Source of the DNA: Erodium maritimum
Lineage: Eukaryota > Streptophyta > Magnoliopsida > Geraniales > Geraniaceae
Reading direction: 5' to 3'
Length of the DNA stretch: 64,000 nucleotides
Assembly: GCA_963921825.1 (NCBI GenBank)
Contig: OY997592.1
Span: forward strand, 57,866,336 to 57,930,335
In this document: one piece after another, positions 9,690 to 20,314 of the stretch
Position numbering within the stretch: position 1 is the first letter of the stretch
Layout: each line of letters starts with the position of its first letter
The notes under the pieces: model-generated
Seen by the model: the letters and a program-made list of their open reading frames with translations, nothing else
Told to the model about the DNA's origin: nothing
Database searches by the model: none
Made by a program: the position numbers and the translations under genes

Positions 9690-9720
<31 letters not shown>
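9141..9720. other. Right flank of the MULE block, no gene
   Basis: The TTTGCG motifs thin out (9237, 9259, 9281, 9382, 9520). GC-rich, CGCG-bearing sequence at 9538-9640 contains GGCCGCGCGCGCCC and an inverted AGGACCGT core, and could be the element end. A (TA)n microsatellite closes the stretch (9692-9720). Confidence 0.45.
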
Positions 9721-9724
<4 letters not shown>

Positions 9725-10085
9725 TGGTATCAGATACAAACCACCTCTTATTGTGTAAACTACGAACTCACCAGGTGCTGACACGTGGGCGCGCGCGCTG
9801 CTGCTGCGCGCGCACAGTGCTGACACGTGGCGCGCATAGTGCTAATAGTTTCGGCGTACAGTGCTAATAGTTTGGCACTGTGCTAAACTATTAGCATTGT
9901 GCGTCCAAACTATAAACACTATGCGCGCGCGTGGTCAACACGCTCACGCACGCGGGCAGAGGCGCGCGCGAAGCGGCCACGTGTCAGCATCGCGCGCGCT
10001 CTGCTGACGTAACTTTGACCGCATCCTGTGACTTAAATTGGTTCGTAGTTTGCACAATAAGGACGATTTTTACTGGATAGCTACC
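9721..10085. mobile_element. Foldback MITE with about 48-bp TIRs, inserted in a TA repeat
   Basis: The left end GGGTTGGTATC...TTATTGTGTAAACTACGAAC is matched by the reverse complement of the right end GGTAGCTATC...TTATTGTGCAAACTACGAAC. The interior is GC-rich and itself largely self-complementary: CGCGCGCG blocks, CACGTG boxes, and AGTGCTAATAGTTT against AAACTATTAGCA around 9880. (TA)n flanks both sides, so the target duplication cannot be sized. No coding capacity. Family is likely Mutator-type or a related TIR MITE. Confidence 0.8.
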
Positions 10086-10823
10086 ATATATATATATATA
10101 TTTGATGCTCGACACCAACATCATGTCAAATAAGATCAAATTTTATAACTTCATTAAATTGTTCGTTTACGAACAAGTGGGAGGGAAGGTGTTAGGTAAG
10201 ATTATAATTGTTGATCAAAAAAATATGTACCACTATCAGTATAAAGTGACATTGTCCTATTTTGTTATTTGATCTAATACCTTGTCATTGTCATGCTTAT
10301 CATTATTTTATTAATTCATATCTCAGGGATGATATTTATGTTAGTGTAGTATTGGATATAGATCTAACTTTATTTGATTTATCTTTCAAGATAAGACTTT
10401 AGTGGATTATAGGGTTTAAATATATATGAGGTGACAAGATTATAAAAAAGCTAAAAACAACTATAGTCGGTGGCGGAAAAGGTGCGGAAAGAGAGTTGTA
10501 GAATGTAAACGACGGCAAAAAAGAAGGAAATGTCGATGGTTTGTGGGCAAAAACACATAGTCAGCCAATTGCATTCGTCACTGGCGGCGACATCGTTACC
10601 GTCGCTTGTAAACGCCAGCATAGAGAACTGTTGGCGGTCAACCAGTCAACGCTGACTGGTTGGGAGCAGCGTAGGTCGTTGGCATAAAATGCACTAGCGA
10701 CATGTGGCATTGCCGCAACAGTTCAATTTTTTTTCTATTTAAACAACCGCTCTTCTTCTTTTCCACCCAACATCAAATTCTTTCAAACAATCTCTCCTTC
10801 TATATTTTATTTCGTTTGTAACG
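10086..10823. other. No gene seen; upstream of SANT pseudogene
   Basis: AT-rich to 10440, then a mixed stretch including a perfect palindrome AACCAGTCA-ACGC-TGACTGGTT at 10651-10672. The last 90 bp are pyrimidine rich (CTTCTTCTTTTCC, then CAAACAATCTCTCC) and look like the leader of the SANT gene at 10824. Confidence 0.45.
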
Positions 10824-11079
10824 ATGATGTTCAATCCATTCGAGTTCGATGTCCATGCTTACGGGTCAGCATCCCAAGACTCCGTCCTGCCAAGCCAACA
10901 ATTCAACCTCTTAACCGAAGTGTACGTCCCGACAAACACAAGAAAGTGAGCTCGGTGAGGATGTTGTCGAAATGTGTTCGAGTCTCGATACTAACCAAAT
11001 TTCGCAACGACCTGGAAACCAATCGCGCCAGATTAAACCAAGAAGGACGCGCACAAAATGGAGCGTGGACGAGGATATC

Positions 11080-14000
11080 TGTCACGCCCCAAATCCGGTT
11101 TTGCCCGGACTCGAGACGTGACTCGAAATAAAAGATATAAAAATAGTAAAATTGTAATAAATCCTTTTAAAGCTGAAAGCGAGTCCCAAGTATTTCTCAA
11201 TAATTCAATCCAAAATTCAAATACAGTGTCAAAACTTGACAAGTAACATAAGGTAAATAAAGTTCAACAATGTGGACCAACACATCTCTAATACAACCCT
11301 CAAAACATCCGGAAGGTCCCGAGCCTCGAATTCCCCAGATCTCAAGTACACTTGTACACACGACAAATACACAAATAGGGGTGAGCTTACGCTCAGTAGG
11401 AAAAATCGTAAACAACTTTAGCTTCCAAGTTTAATAATAAAAATTCTTTTGTTCGTTGTCACTAAGTGCTTAAGACCCTTAGACCAAAAGCTATAATGAA
11501 CAAATAAAAAGCAACGAGAACAATAGCGCATTATCACGGATAACGGTAACTTCCCAAAGAACAAATAAAGAACATTATAATAAAATAGAAAACCATCACA
11601 ACTGGAAGCGAGTAAACACTATTAATCAATGATAAGCTATGGAATCAGTGTAATGAAATAGTATCGCTTTTTCGACGATAATAATAACTTAAAAGATTCC
11701 TTGAAAATATTATAAAGTATCATAACGATTAAAATGGGAGTATTTGATATCACGTCAGCCTCTTGCTTTCTCAAGCCTCCGATGCATGGATAGATTATGG
11801 GATCACATCGGTTCCCATAATTCCGATCCACCAGAGTACCCATATCATATCAGATTTTCTCTCGGTCCAGAGGAAGCACATGCGTCGGGGCACCGAAAAC
11901 AATCCCAAATGGGCGCTTATCATCGGGATTCCCATAAATGCCTCCAAAGGACCATAGGTCATAGGGAACCAAGGTAGTGCTCCCGTAGGACGCACACCCT
12001 TGGGTGAAACCTCGGTAACCATATCTCAAGAAGTAATCCAATTAATATCCCGCAGGATATGCTCATAATCAATCCATATCCCGCAGGATCTGCCAATAAT
12101 CAATAAATATCCCGCAGGATCTGCCAATAATCCATACCCGTAATATCTAGTAATCAATGCCCTCAGTCTCCAATAATCAATCCTCGCAATATTCAATAAC
12201 CAATGCCCCGCAGGGTCCATAACCATTGCCCGCAGGCTCAATAATCTATCAATATCTCACTGTATCTATCCAAGCCCAACCACCAAAACGGCACCGGATT
12301 ACCCCGCCTTCCGGTGTAGTACCGAACCAAACAACAAGCAAACAAACAAACAAACATTTCAAGGATAAGAGTGAATAAACAAGCACTAAATTCATCCAAC
12401 AATGAACACCTCTCAAATCATACTTTCACCACAGCAAAGACACCCAATAACATTCCACACTTACCGTATACTCACCTGTCACGAACCAGCGGTACATCGA
12501 TCACCTGATTGTACCCCTTGGCACAACCAGTCATACTCGATCATCCGTTCAATCAACAATTATATCAACACCATCATTCAATCAATCAAGTAAGCATTCA
12601 ACCAATCAACAATCATGTGAACGATTAATTAAGCATTCAATCAGATAAGCTAACTAGTTTCATTAGACTCTTAGTTGTCCTAGTAACGAGCAACCAAGCA
12701 TGTGAATCTAGCACACAACTAATCCGAGAGTTCTTCACCGCCTCTCTACCAGTAAATCAATTCCCAAGTATTGAAAGCGAGTTACACTAGTCATCTTCAT
12801 CCTAAACATGCATTCTAGACACTTCCGGTTATTAATTAATTGAAAGACGATTATTCTAGTTATTCGCATCCTATAGGCAATTCTAGGACATTTCCGATTT
12901 TATTAACCTAACATGCACACTAAGCGTTTAAATAAGAAGTTAAGACTTTACCTACCTCGCGGTCTTCCTCTAATAATACTCTGATGAAAACTCGAGTGGC
13001 CTTTCCTCCGTTCTTCACACGGGTCCCGGAGTGGTCTTCGTCCTTCTAGCTCGGTTCCAAGCCCTTGCTCTCGGGCGAAGTCCCATCTAGATTGACAAAT
13101 AAAACATCCTAATCAAAATCGGTACTTTTCCAAATATGTCCTTTAATTGTCCAAATTAAATTAGTTAAAAAATTAATTAACCTGATTTTAAAATGATTTT
13201 CTTTAAAACTGGGTTGACCCGGATCCGACCCGGATCCAAGCCCGACCCGAGTCCATATCTGGTCTGGGTCCGGAACCAAACCCATGTCTGCCTGGCCCAA
13301 GTCCACACTGGGCCCAAGGCGCGTCCTCTGTTGTTGGTTGGCCCGAGGTCCAGAATTCCTCGTCCAGCCCAGTCCCTCTGGCCTAGTCCAAGATCGGTCC
13401 GTCTAGAATCTTCGACCACAAAGAGAGGGGCGGCGAGGCCTCGTCTCAGTTCCCCGGCGACGGCAGCGGCAGGAGCTCGGAGAGAATGTGCGACGATGGG
13501 AGTTGATTCCCGTCGCGGGTCTGGTGAACTTCTCCGGCATACCACACCTGTCGAGGATCTACGACCTCTCGGGCTCAAAATAGAGCTCGAGGCGTAGATC
13601 TGAGCCGAGCTCTCCGGCGTGGGTAACGACCGTCTGGGTTTCGAGTGCTCAGGTAACAGGTGAGAGAGAGGTCATCGGGGGAAGTGGAACTGGACGGGAA
13701 ATGAACTCACCGTCACAATTCCTTATCGGATCTGGCACGGCGAGGTTCGGCGGAGATGATTCGTTTCGAATCGAGCGAGAAATAGAGAGAAGAAGGGGGG
13801 GGGGGATTTTGGCTTTTGGGTTTGGAGGTTTCAGTCACGGTTGCAGAAGGAGAAGAAGAACTAAAAGGATAAGCCGGTCGGAGTTCTGGCGACGCCCGGC
13901 TGAGCGAGAGAACGAAGGCGCTCGAGGGAGAGAGACGCGTGAGAGAGAGAGGGCTGCCTCGAGAATCGTGCGAGGAAAATGAATCTGAAGCGGCGCAGTT

Positions 14001-14237
14001 CGATGTTTTGTCATTAGGGTTTTCATGGCGTGGCCTGGCCCAGTTCCTTCTCGCGCGAAGAGGCTCGGCCCAAAGGGTTGGCCTGGCCTGGTCCAGCTCA
14101 GATACATATTGTATATATATATATATATTCTTTTTTTTTCTCTTTTTTTTTGCAATCGATCCGCTAATCGACTCGCTCCCCAACTCGACGACGTTCCAAA
14201 CGATAATTTATCGAAATAGAAATTTCAAGTCTTTACA
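11080..14237 (+). mobile_element. Solo LTR, TGTCACGCCCC superfamily, group 1
   Basis: It starts TGTCACGCCCCAAATCCGG and ends CTTTACA, with a perfect 5-bp target duplication ATATC (11075-11079 and 14238-14242). No internal region, so a solo LTR of about 3.16 kb from a probable Ty3-type element. It sits inside the SANT pseudogene. It shares with the other copies the GGGGTGAGCTTACGCTCAGT block (about 11379-11398) and CCCGCAGGAT minisatellite units (12040-12245). The exact duplication suggests moderate age. Confidence 0.9.
12040..12245. repeat. CCCGCAGGATAT minisatellite within solo LTR
   Basis: Seven or so units of about 23-30 bp with core CCCGCAGG(A/G)T and AATAATCAAT spacers; same family as the larger array at 17785-18290. 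Confidence 0.75.
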
Positions 14238-14561
14238 ATATCCGTTTAATCAAAGCATGGATGGTAAATTCGTACGACTCCAAATCCAATAATAGTTAGA
14301 GGAAGGACGGGTATTGGAAGGATATCGGGAGGGAAGTTGCTGCCTTGCGGGGACCAAAAAGAATTGCAAGGACCATTGGCAAAACGTCAACCTGCAAGTG
14401 ACGAAGTTCCAAGGCACTACGAACACACCGTCAATAATCACTGAAGCAGCCGATCGGATGATCAGATTATACAATTGGCGAACTATGTGAATCCCTAGGT
14501 GTTACTCGAGAACTAATCAAAATTATATATATCTTAATGTACAAATTACATGTAACAAATG

Positions 14562-15095
14562 CTTTTCTGGTTCAGGAGGCCCTGTTAACAAATTACTTAG
14601 AAGATCTGGTCAAGTGGGGAAGCTCAATTGGTTTTTCTGGTTCAGGAGGCCCAACGAGTTATCTCGTCAAGTGGTAAAGGCGAGGAAATTGCAGTGGTCG
14701 TTCCAACAACCGGATTTTTGTCTTGTCGGGACTTTGATCATGCCTTCCTCGTTATCGCCTGAAACCGTTAAGAAAGACAAAAGGTGTAGGAAGAAGATAC
14801 CTCCGCTACCTTATGTCTTAATAACTCGATTTCAAACTCAGAATGACAGTAAAATTCTTGCAACTCAACGTCGACGAGAGATTTAGAGACAGTTGTGAGG
14901 ACCTCTCTTTTGTCTTTTTCTGGTTGAGTTGATTGTTTTGTCGCTTATTTTGTTTTTGAGGTCGATTTTTGTTTTTACCATTTTTTGGAATGGTTTCTTT
15001 GAAGGTTGCTAAAGATAGCCTTTTTGACGGTCCTATATTTTTTTCCATTTTAGAGTAAAAATATTTTCAATAAAATCATCGTTTATAAATAAAAA
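14562..15095 (+). mobile_element. 5'-truncated LINE tail with 15-bp target duplication
   Basis: The 15-mer TACATGTAACAAATG flanks the insert perfectly (14547-14561 and 15096-15110). The insert ends in an A-rich tail (ATAAATAAAAA) preceded by a T/G-rich 3' region (TTTGTCTTTTTCTGGTTGAG), as in plant L1 3' ends. Its first 110 bp contain a 66-bp tandem duplication beginning TTTTCTGGTTCAGGAGGCC. The insert sits downstream of the SANT relic. An open frame 14614-14886 inside has no recognisable domain. Confidence 0.75.
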
Positions 15096-15147
15096 TACAT
15101 GTAACAAATGTTTATACATGTCAAATAACATACAACTATATATAAAA

Positions 15148-15180
15148 GTCACCCATAAGGCGTGGGTTGAATTAACTAGT
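15148..15180 (+). mobile_element. Helitron-like 3' terminus
   Basis: ACCCA-TAAGGCG-TGGGT forms a short hairpin followed 8 bp later by CTAGT, which fits the CTRRT terminus 10-12 bp after a hairpin, and the next base is T as in A-T target insertion. No matching 5' TC end was found, so the extent is unknown. It might carry the SANT relic, but that is speculation. Confidence 0.4.
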
Positions 15181-15884
15181 TATTAAATTATATTAAAATT
15201 GCACACAACACTTGTGTGTAAATATCATGTGCTATACTTTTCCATATTGCGTAGTATACTTGCACTATCCACCCGACGCATCCGACGGGTAAGTGGTCAG
15301 GTAACAGGATATCCGATAGTCGTATCTGGTTAGGTGGTTGGTCGGACACTAGAGTATCTGAAGCCTTTACTCGTCTGGGTGTCTCGTCGGGTATTGGTGT
15401 ATCTGATCATCTACGCGGCCGGGTGCTGAATGCTTCTTGCTTTGTTTTGGCCTATTTCGTTCCAAATTCCTACAAAAGCTTAACAAGGCGCATAATATCG
15501 ACAACGAGAGAAAACTGAAGAAATCCTCATTAAAAGGGCCAAAAAAGGACTAGATGTGAGAGAAAATACTCTAAAAAGAGTGTAAAATACAGATAAGCCA
15601 CACTAACTTAAATTTTGATATTTCAAAAAGACAAAGGAAAGCCTAGGACAAGCATCCTATAAATAATAGTTACCATCCGAGGTTATGGGTCGTCATCGAT
15701 CACAAATCCTCCACGTCCTCTGCTCTACAACATGGTTCAGACTACCAGTGGAAGAGCTAGTTTTTTCAGTGGGTGGGAGTGATAAGGATAAATTTGATCT
15801 AGTTAATTTGATTATTTCCCTATATTTTAATCTTGTTTGTGTGTTTTTTATAATTTTAGCGTATTGTGATAATTACATTAAACC
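15181..15884. other. No gene seen
   Basis: Unassigned sequence. 15270-15420 is G/T rich with repeated short words (ATCCGA, GGTGT, TCGTCGGGT). 15690-15760 contains CTACAACATGGTTCAGACTA, reminiscent of the start region of some LTR-element gag frames, but nothing continues from it. Confidence 0.35.
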
Positions 15885-17744
15885 TCTTATGTAAAACCCC
15901 ACGTATTTATGAAGGGTAATATTTTGAAAATTGGAACATCGGAGTAGAAATGTGCAATTAGTGTTTTGTTTAAAAGAATTTCAAAAAAAAGGGGGGAAAA
16001 ACAAAGAGGGGCTGGACTGTGAAAATGAGCCGGAGATGGCCCATTTAGACGACGAGACCGGCCCAGATCAGCTGAGCCCGAGACCGGCCCAAAGGGCACA
16101 CTATAATGCGAACCAAACCCTAAGCGATGTGTACTGTTCACCTTCCCCACGCTCGCCTCTCCTTCTTTCTCCGCGAACCAGACCAAGCTCTCTCCGGAGT
16201 CGTCCCCTTCGCCGATCCCGACCTCCTCTTCCGTCTTCTTCTTCTGAAACTTCATCCCCATCCTCACCTCACCCTCTCCTCCCTCTTCTCGTTCCCTTCT
16301 GACCTCAGCCGGAACCTCCCGTGTGAAGAACCGAGACGTCGACGGAGTTTTGAAGGTCTGTTCGCCTACTCCGAGCTCGAATCGAGCCTCCCCACTTCCC
16401 TCTTCTTCTTCTCCGTCCCTTTCTGACCTGAAACCCTCTCGTTGCGAGCTCGATTGAGCCAGTTTCCGGCTGGTTCGTCGCCGGCGACTCGGGAGCCAGA
16501 TCTGGACAGGAGGACGTCAGGGACGCGCTTCCGTCGTCGTCACCACCGCCACGGCATTTCCAGCTACCTAACGATCACCTCCGCCCACTTCTCTCCCTCC
16601 CTTGCGTTCCCTTGACGCTGTAGACGACGGCCGGAGAACCTGGAACTCGCCGGAGCCAGATCCAGCTCGACGACGAGCCTGAACCAGGCCTTGGGCCAAG
16701 TCGTGTCTTGGGCCGGTTGGTCCTGGGTCAGAACTCGAGCTTGGGCCAGAGCCTGGGCCGGACGTGGGTCAGGCCCAAATCTTTGGACTAGGTTCTGATT
16801 CGGGTCCGGACCGGGTCTGACTCGGGTTTGGGTCGGGTCTAGTATCGGGTCCGGGTCAGGCTTGGATCCGGGTTTGGACCGGGTCTGGATCCGGGTTGGG
16901 CCGGATCCGGGTCGCAGACTAAATAATTTAATTAATTAAATTATTGGTTTAAAATTGATTAATTAAAGGACTTATTGGACAAATCAAAGAACCTTGGACT
17001 TCACGGGACTGATTGGACTCTTATTTGTTAAAACCTAGACTGGACTTCGCTCGAGGACTTAGACTTCGCCCGAGAAGACGGAGTTGGGCCGGTCGTCAGC
17101 ACCTAGGAATATTACTAGAGGAAGACCACAAGGTAGGGAAAGTACTAACTCCTCGTGCATTTCAATACCTAGTATGCCTATCAGGTTAATAAAATCGGAA
17201 AGGTCCTAGAACTGCATATAGGATGCGAATAACTAGAATAATCGTCTTTCCACTACTAATAATCGGACGTGTCTAGTATGCATGCGTAGGATGTGAATAA
17301 CTAGTGTAACTCTCTTTCAATACTTGGGAATTGTCGTGCTGGTAGATGGCCGTGATGAGCCCTAGGATTGTTTGTGTTTGTCTCACATGCTTGGTTGCCT
17401 AGCTTCGGATAAGATAAGAGTCTAATACAACTAGCGATTTTGAATGTTGAATTATGAATGGTTGATTGGTTATTTGAATGAATGCTTGATTGATTGAACG
17501 ATTGAATGAATGCTTGAATGAATGAAGGATTGAGTGTAATTGATTGTGCCAAATGGTACGATCGGGTGAGTGGTAGACCGATGGATCGAGATTGGTAAGT
17601 ATAATGGTAAGTGTAAAGGTATATGGATCTCTTGGTGTGTTGTGATGCAATTGTGAATTGATAAGCTTGGTTGTTCGATGTGTTGGCATGTTATTCTCTT
17701 GCTTGTGTTTGTAGGATGATTTGTGATCCGGTATGGTACTTACA

Positions 17745-17760
17745 CCGGGGGGGGGGGGGT
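17745..17760. repeat. Homopolymer G run
   Basis: A run of about 14 G bases just before the CCTGCGGG array; length is likely unreliable or polymorphic. Confidence 0.7.
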
Positions 17761-17784
17761 AATCCGGTAGTATCATAGCCGATA

Positions 17785-18290
17785 GTTATTGGTTGATCCT
17801 GCGGGATATTGGTTACGGACCCTGCGGGGCATTGGTTGGTTAATCCTGCGGGATATTGGTTACGGACCCTGCGGGGCATTGGTTTGTTAATCCTGCGGGA
17901 TATTGGTTACGGACCCTGCGGGGTATTGGTTGGTTAATCCTGCGGGATATTGGTTACGGACCCTGCGGGGCATTGGTTGGTTGATCCTGCGGGACATTGA
18001 TTGGAGGACCCTGCGGGGTATTGGTTGGTTGATCCTGCGGGACATTGATTGGAGGACCCTGCGGGGCGTTGGTTGGTTAATCCTGCGGGATATTGGTTAC
18101 GGACCCTGCGGGGTATTGGTTGGTTAATCCTGCGGGATATTGGTTACGGACCCTGCGGGACATTGGTTGGTTGATCATGCGGGACATTGATTGGAGGACC
18201 CTGCGGGGCATTGGTTGGTTAATCCTGCGGGATATTGGTTGTGGACCCTGCAGGGCATTGGTTGGTTGATCCTACGGGATATTGATGGTT
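17785..18290. repeat. CCTGCGGG minisatellite, about 11 units of 46 bp
   Basis: Alternating half-units TCCTGCGGGATATTGGTTA and GGACCCTGCGGGGCATTGG, about 23 bp each, repeat over 500 bp with few differences. This is an expansion inside the LTR; the sister LTR holds far fewer units. Array-like, but there are no unique spacers. Confidence 0.9.
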
Positions 18291-18652
18291 TACCCCGCGG
18301 GGAATGGTTACTCATTGACTCACCCGAGTGTATGCGTCCTGCGAGAGCATTACCTTGGTTCCCTATGACATATGGTCCTTTGGGGGCATTTCCGAGAATC
18401 CCGACGATAAGCGTCCCTCAGGGATTGTTACAGGTATCCCGATGTATGTGCCCCCTCTGGACCGAGGGAAAATCTGATATGACACGAATACTCTTGTGGA
18501 TCGGAGTATGGGATCCGACATGACACAAAGAGTATTGTGGATCGGAGGGTGGTGACTTCATGTCCCACGGCATTACTTAAACGCTCTATCTTCTATTGAT
18601 CGTTAATAAATGCATTGTTTACTTTATTTTCTATGATTGTTATTGGCTCTTT

Positions 18653-20314
18653 TTTTTTGATAAGCGCATAATTTTGTTAAAAGAAAATTTCCAAAATGGA
18701 AACTAACCAAAGGGTAACGATTAAAAAAGAGCTCGATCAACGGGAGTTTAAACGTGAAACCCCGTAACCATAAGACTAAAAAGTCCTGAAAAACTAGGCC
18801 TAATCTTCTTCGTACCACTCACTATCAGAAGACTGTGTCTCCATCCTGAGACCCCGAGTCTTAGACCTAGTATTGTGAGTAGGAAGGATTCTTCCCTGTG
18901 TGGCCTTTTGCTTGAGGGTTGCATCCAAAAATCCATCGAAAGCCTTCAGTTGATCTATCGCTTGCTGAGACACAAGCGAGAGATCCACATTAGCAAAAGG
19001 CTCGAATTTTTTCTTTGGAGGACGACCCTTACGACCGGGTTTAAGGAGAGCTTCCTTCCATGGACTTGGATCAGACAACTGATCACCATTAATTGGGCCA
19101 GCTGCCACCTCAAGGTTTGCAACATTAAATGGGCCAGCTGCCACCTCAAAGCCCAACTGGTTTTGGACCTGGATCGGACCAACAAGAGAATCCAGATGTT
19201 CCACCTCCGAAACAACAAACGCGCGATCTGGCCTCGCCTCCGAAACCGATGCTAAATTCGAAATCGAAAATTGATTTTCAATTCCGTGATTTATGGGATC
19301 TCTCGATTCTCTCGGAGATACGAGCTGATCAACGGAAGCCGCCTGCGGTGGAACTTCCGGCATCCCAACTTCTTCTGTTGATTTCACCGGCGAACTGAGA
19401 GCGACCGGCGTCCCTACTTCATTAGTTGACTTCACCGGCGAACGGAGAATTTAAGCGACTGGAATACTAGGCCCTTCTCCTCCGCTAAGCCCAGCCAGAA
19501 CCTCTGGAACGAGGCTCTGTTCCGGAGTAACCAAAACAGAGCAGATGCTGTGTTTTTCGCGAATAACAGGAATTCGCTCCGGTGAAGCTTCCCTCGGATT
19601 CCGGCAACGAGCGATGGCTACAAAGAGAACGTGACCGTTAATTTTGTATCCGTTTAACCCCTCAACTGCCTGAGCCGCCGCAGCCTTTGATTCGAAACGA
19701 ACGAAAGCAAAATACTGTCCTTGAAGATTCGGCCTTTTGAGAACGTTCACAGCGACAATTTTTCCAAACGGACTGAAGATATTCTGAGTCCAATCTGCCG
19801 TTGAATCGAACGGTAGATTTCTCACGAAAACTTCGTCCTCTACTAACCCTCTGGAACCCACCGGATTACACTTCCTCCGACGAACCGTCATCTGCAGCTG
19901 CTGCGATTCCGATGAAGGCTTCTTAATCTCAACCTTCATCTTTCTCTGTGCATCAGACCCAGTCATCCCACCCGATCTGGTCCGAGCACGGCGAACCTTC
20001 GGAGCTTGCTGGACTGGTACATCCGATACATGCTTCGGAACCTTCTTCTTCGGTGCATCAGATCCATCCACCCCAACCGGCTTGGTCCGAGACCGACGAA
20101 CCTTGGGAGCCTTGGGAGCACGCTGTGATATCACCGTACAATATGATCCATAGGCCGATATCAACACCGAGCAAAAACTAGAGAAGGAGAGGAGAGACAC
20201 TCGATCCATTCTCTAGGTGCTTCTTTGAGAGCCACCAATGCTGTGGAGTTTTGGAAAATCCTATGATAACCTGATCTTTATTGTGCATGTTGGAACGATG
20301 TGGTTTCTGTTGAC
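18653..20314 (-). mobile_element. Retroposon with RRM-type ORF1, no ORF2, 17-bp target duplication
   Basis: ATTGTTATTGGCTCTTT occurs at 18636-18652 and 20315-20331, flanking a 1.66-kb insert whose left edge is poly-T, that is, a poly-A tail on the minus strand. The hallmarks are those of LINE-type target-primed insertion. The insert has a 5' leader of about 105 bp and one protein frame followed by a short 3' region. It holds no endonuclease or reverse transcriptase, so it is a non-autonomous LINE derivative, or a retrocopy of an RRM-gene transcript. Confidence 0.85.
18800..20209 (-). pseudogene. RRM-domain ORF1-like protein, one stop
   Basis: It starts MDRVSLLSFSSFCSVLISAY at 20209. After a basic, repeat-bearing stretch (KVRRSRTKPVGVDGSDAPKK and KVRRARTRSGGMTGSDAQRK) there is an RRM at about residues 125-205: VFVRNLPFD as RNP2, GQYFAFVRFESKAAA as RNP1, then LNGYKINGHVLFVA. 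A TAA at 19451 ends the 252-residue frame, but the same frame continues through SPVKSTNEVGTPVAL and SPVKSTEEVGMPEVP repeats, a GRKGRPPKKKFEPF AT-hook-like block and an acidic end (SSDSEWYEED), stop at 18800, about 470 codons in all. Plant L1 LINEs of one branch carry an RRM in ORF1, which binds the element RNA; this fits. A host RNA-binding gene retrocopy is the alternative. Confidence 0.7.

Larger units (their letters stand above)
1..9690. mobile_element. Large Mutator-like (FAR1-type MULE) element with accessory genes, left end outside window
   Basis: The stretch holds a FAR1/MULE transposase on the minus strand, four small minus-strand genes, one acidic plus-strand gene, and non-coding DNA saturated with TTTGCGGATA-like motifs on both sides of every gene. 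The shared motif is the reason to treat the whole block as one element. The transposase lies at the left and the accessory genes at 4.0-8.4 kb. Neither terminus is proven: the window opens inside the block and the motif fades near 9530. GC-rich sequence at 9540-9640 shares an AGGACCGT core (inverted) with 3699-3720, possibly terminal-type sequence. Large Mutator elements with extra genes are known (MuDR mudrB; VANDAL vanB and vanC), but the accessory proteins here do not resemble those to my eye. That the block is one element is inference. Confidence 0.6.
10824..14540 (+). pseudogene. PIF/Harbinger-associated SANT/Myb-like protein, broken and split by an LTR
   Basis: The frame begins MMFNPFEFDVHAYGSASQDS at 10824 and runs about 42 codons to TGA at 10947. 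A shift of frame then gives EDVVEMCSSLDTNQISQR and RRTRTKWSVDEDI, the start of a SANT/trihelix domain. The solo LTR 11080-14237 interrupts it exactly after DEDI. Beyond the ATATC duplication the same domain resumes at 14243 as RLIKAWMVNSYDSK then DGYWKDIGREVAAL, with in-frame stops at about 14294 and 14399. PIF/Harbinger elements encode such a SANT protein that helps the DDE transposase reach the nucleus and bind ends. It resembles RLVRAWMHHSYDS of the gene at 51794. No DDE transposase is visible nearby, so this is a relic. Confidence 0.75.

Noticed and set aside
13177-14183. Long Arg/Ser-rich frames on both strands
   Set aside because: GC-rich 3' part of the solo LTR; frames open by composition in many registers with no domain.
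17785-18290. CRISPR-like regular repeats
   Set aside because: No unique spacers; both half-units are repeats, the DNA is plant nuclear, and the array is an LTR minisatellite.
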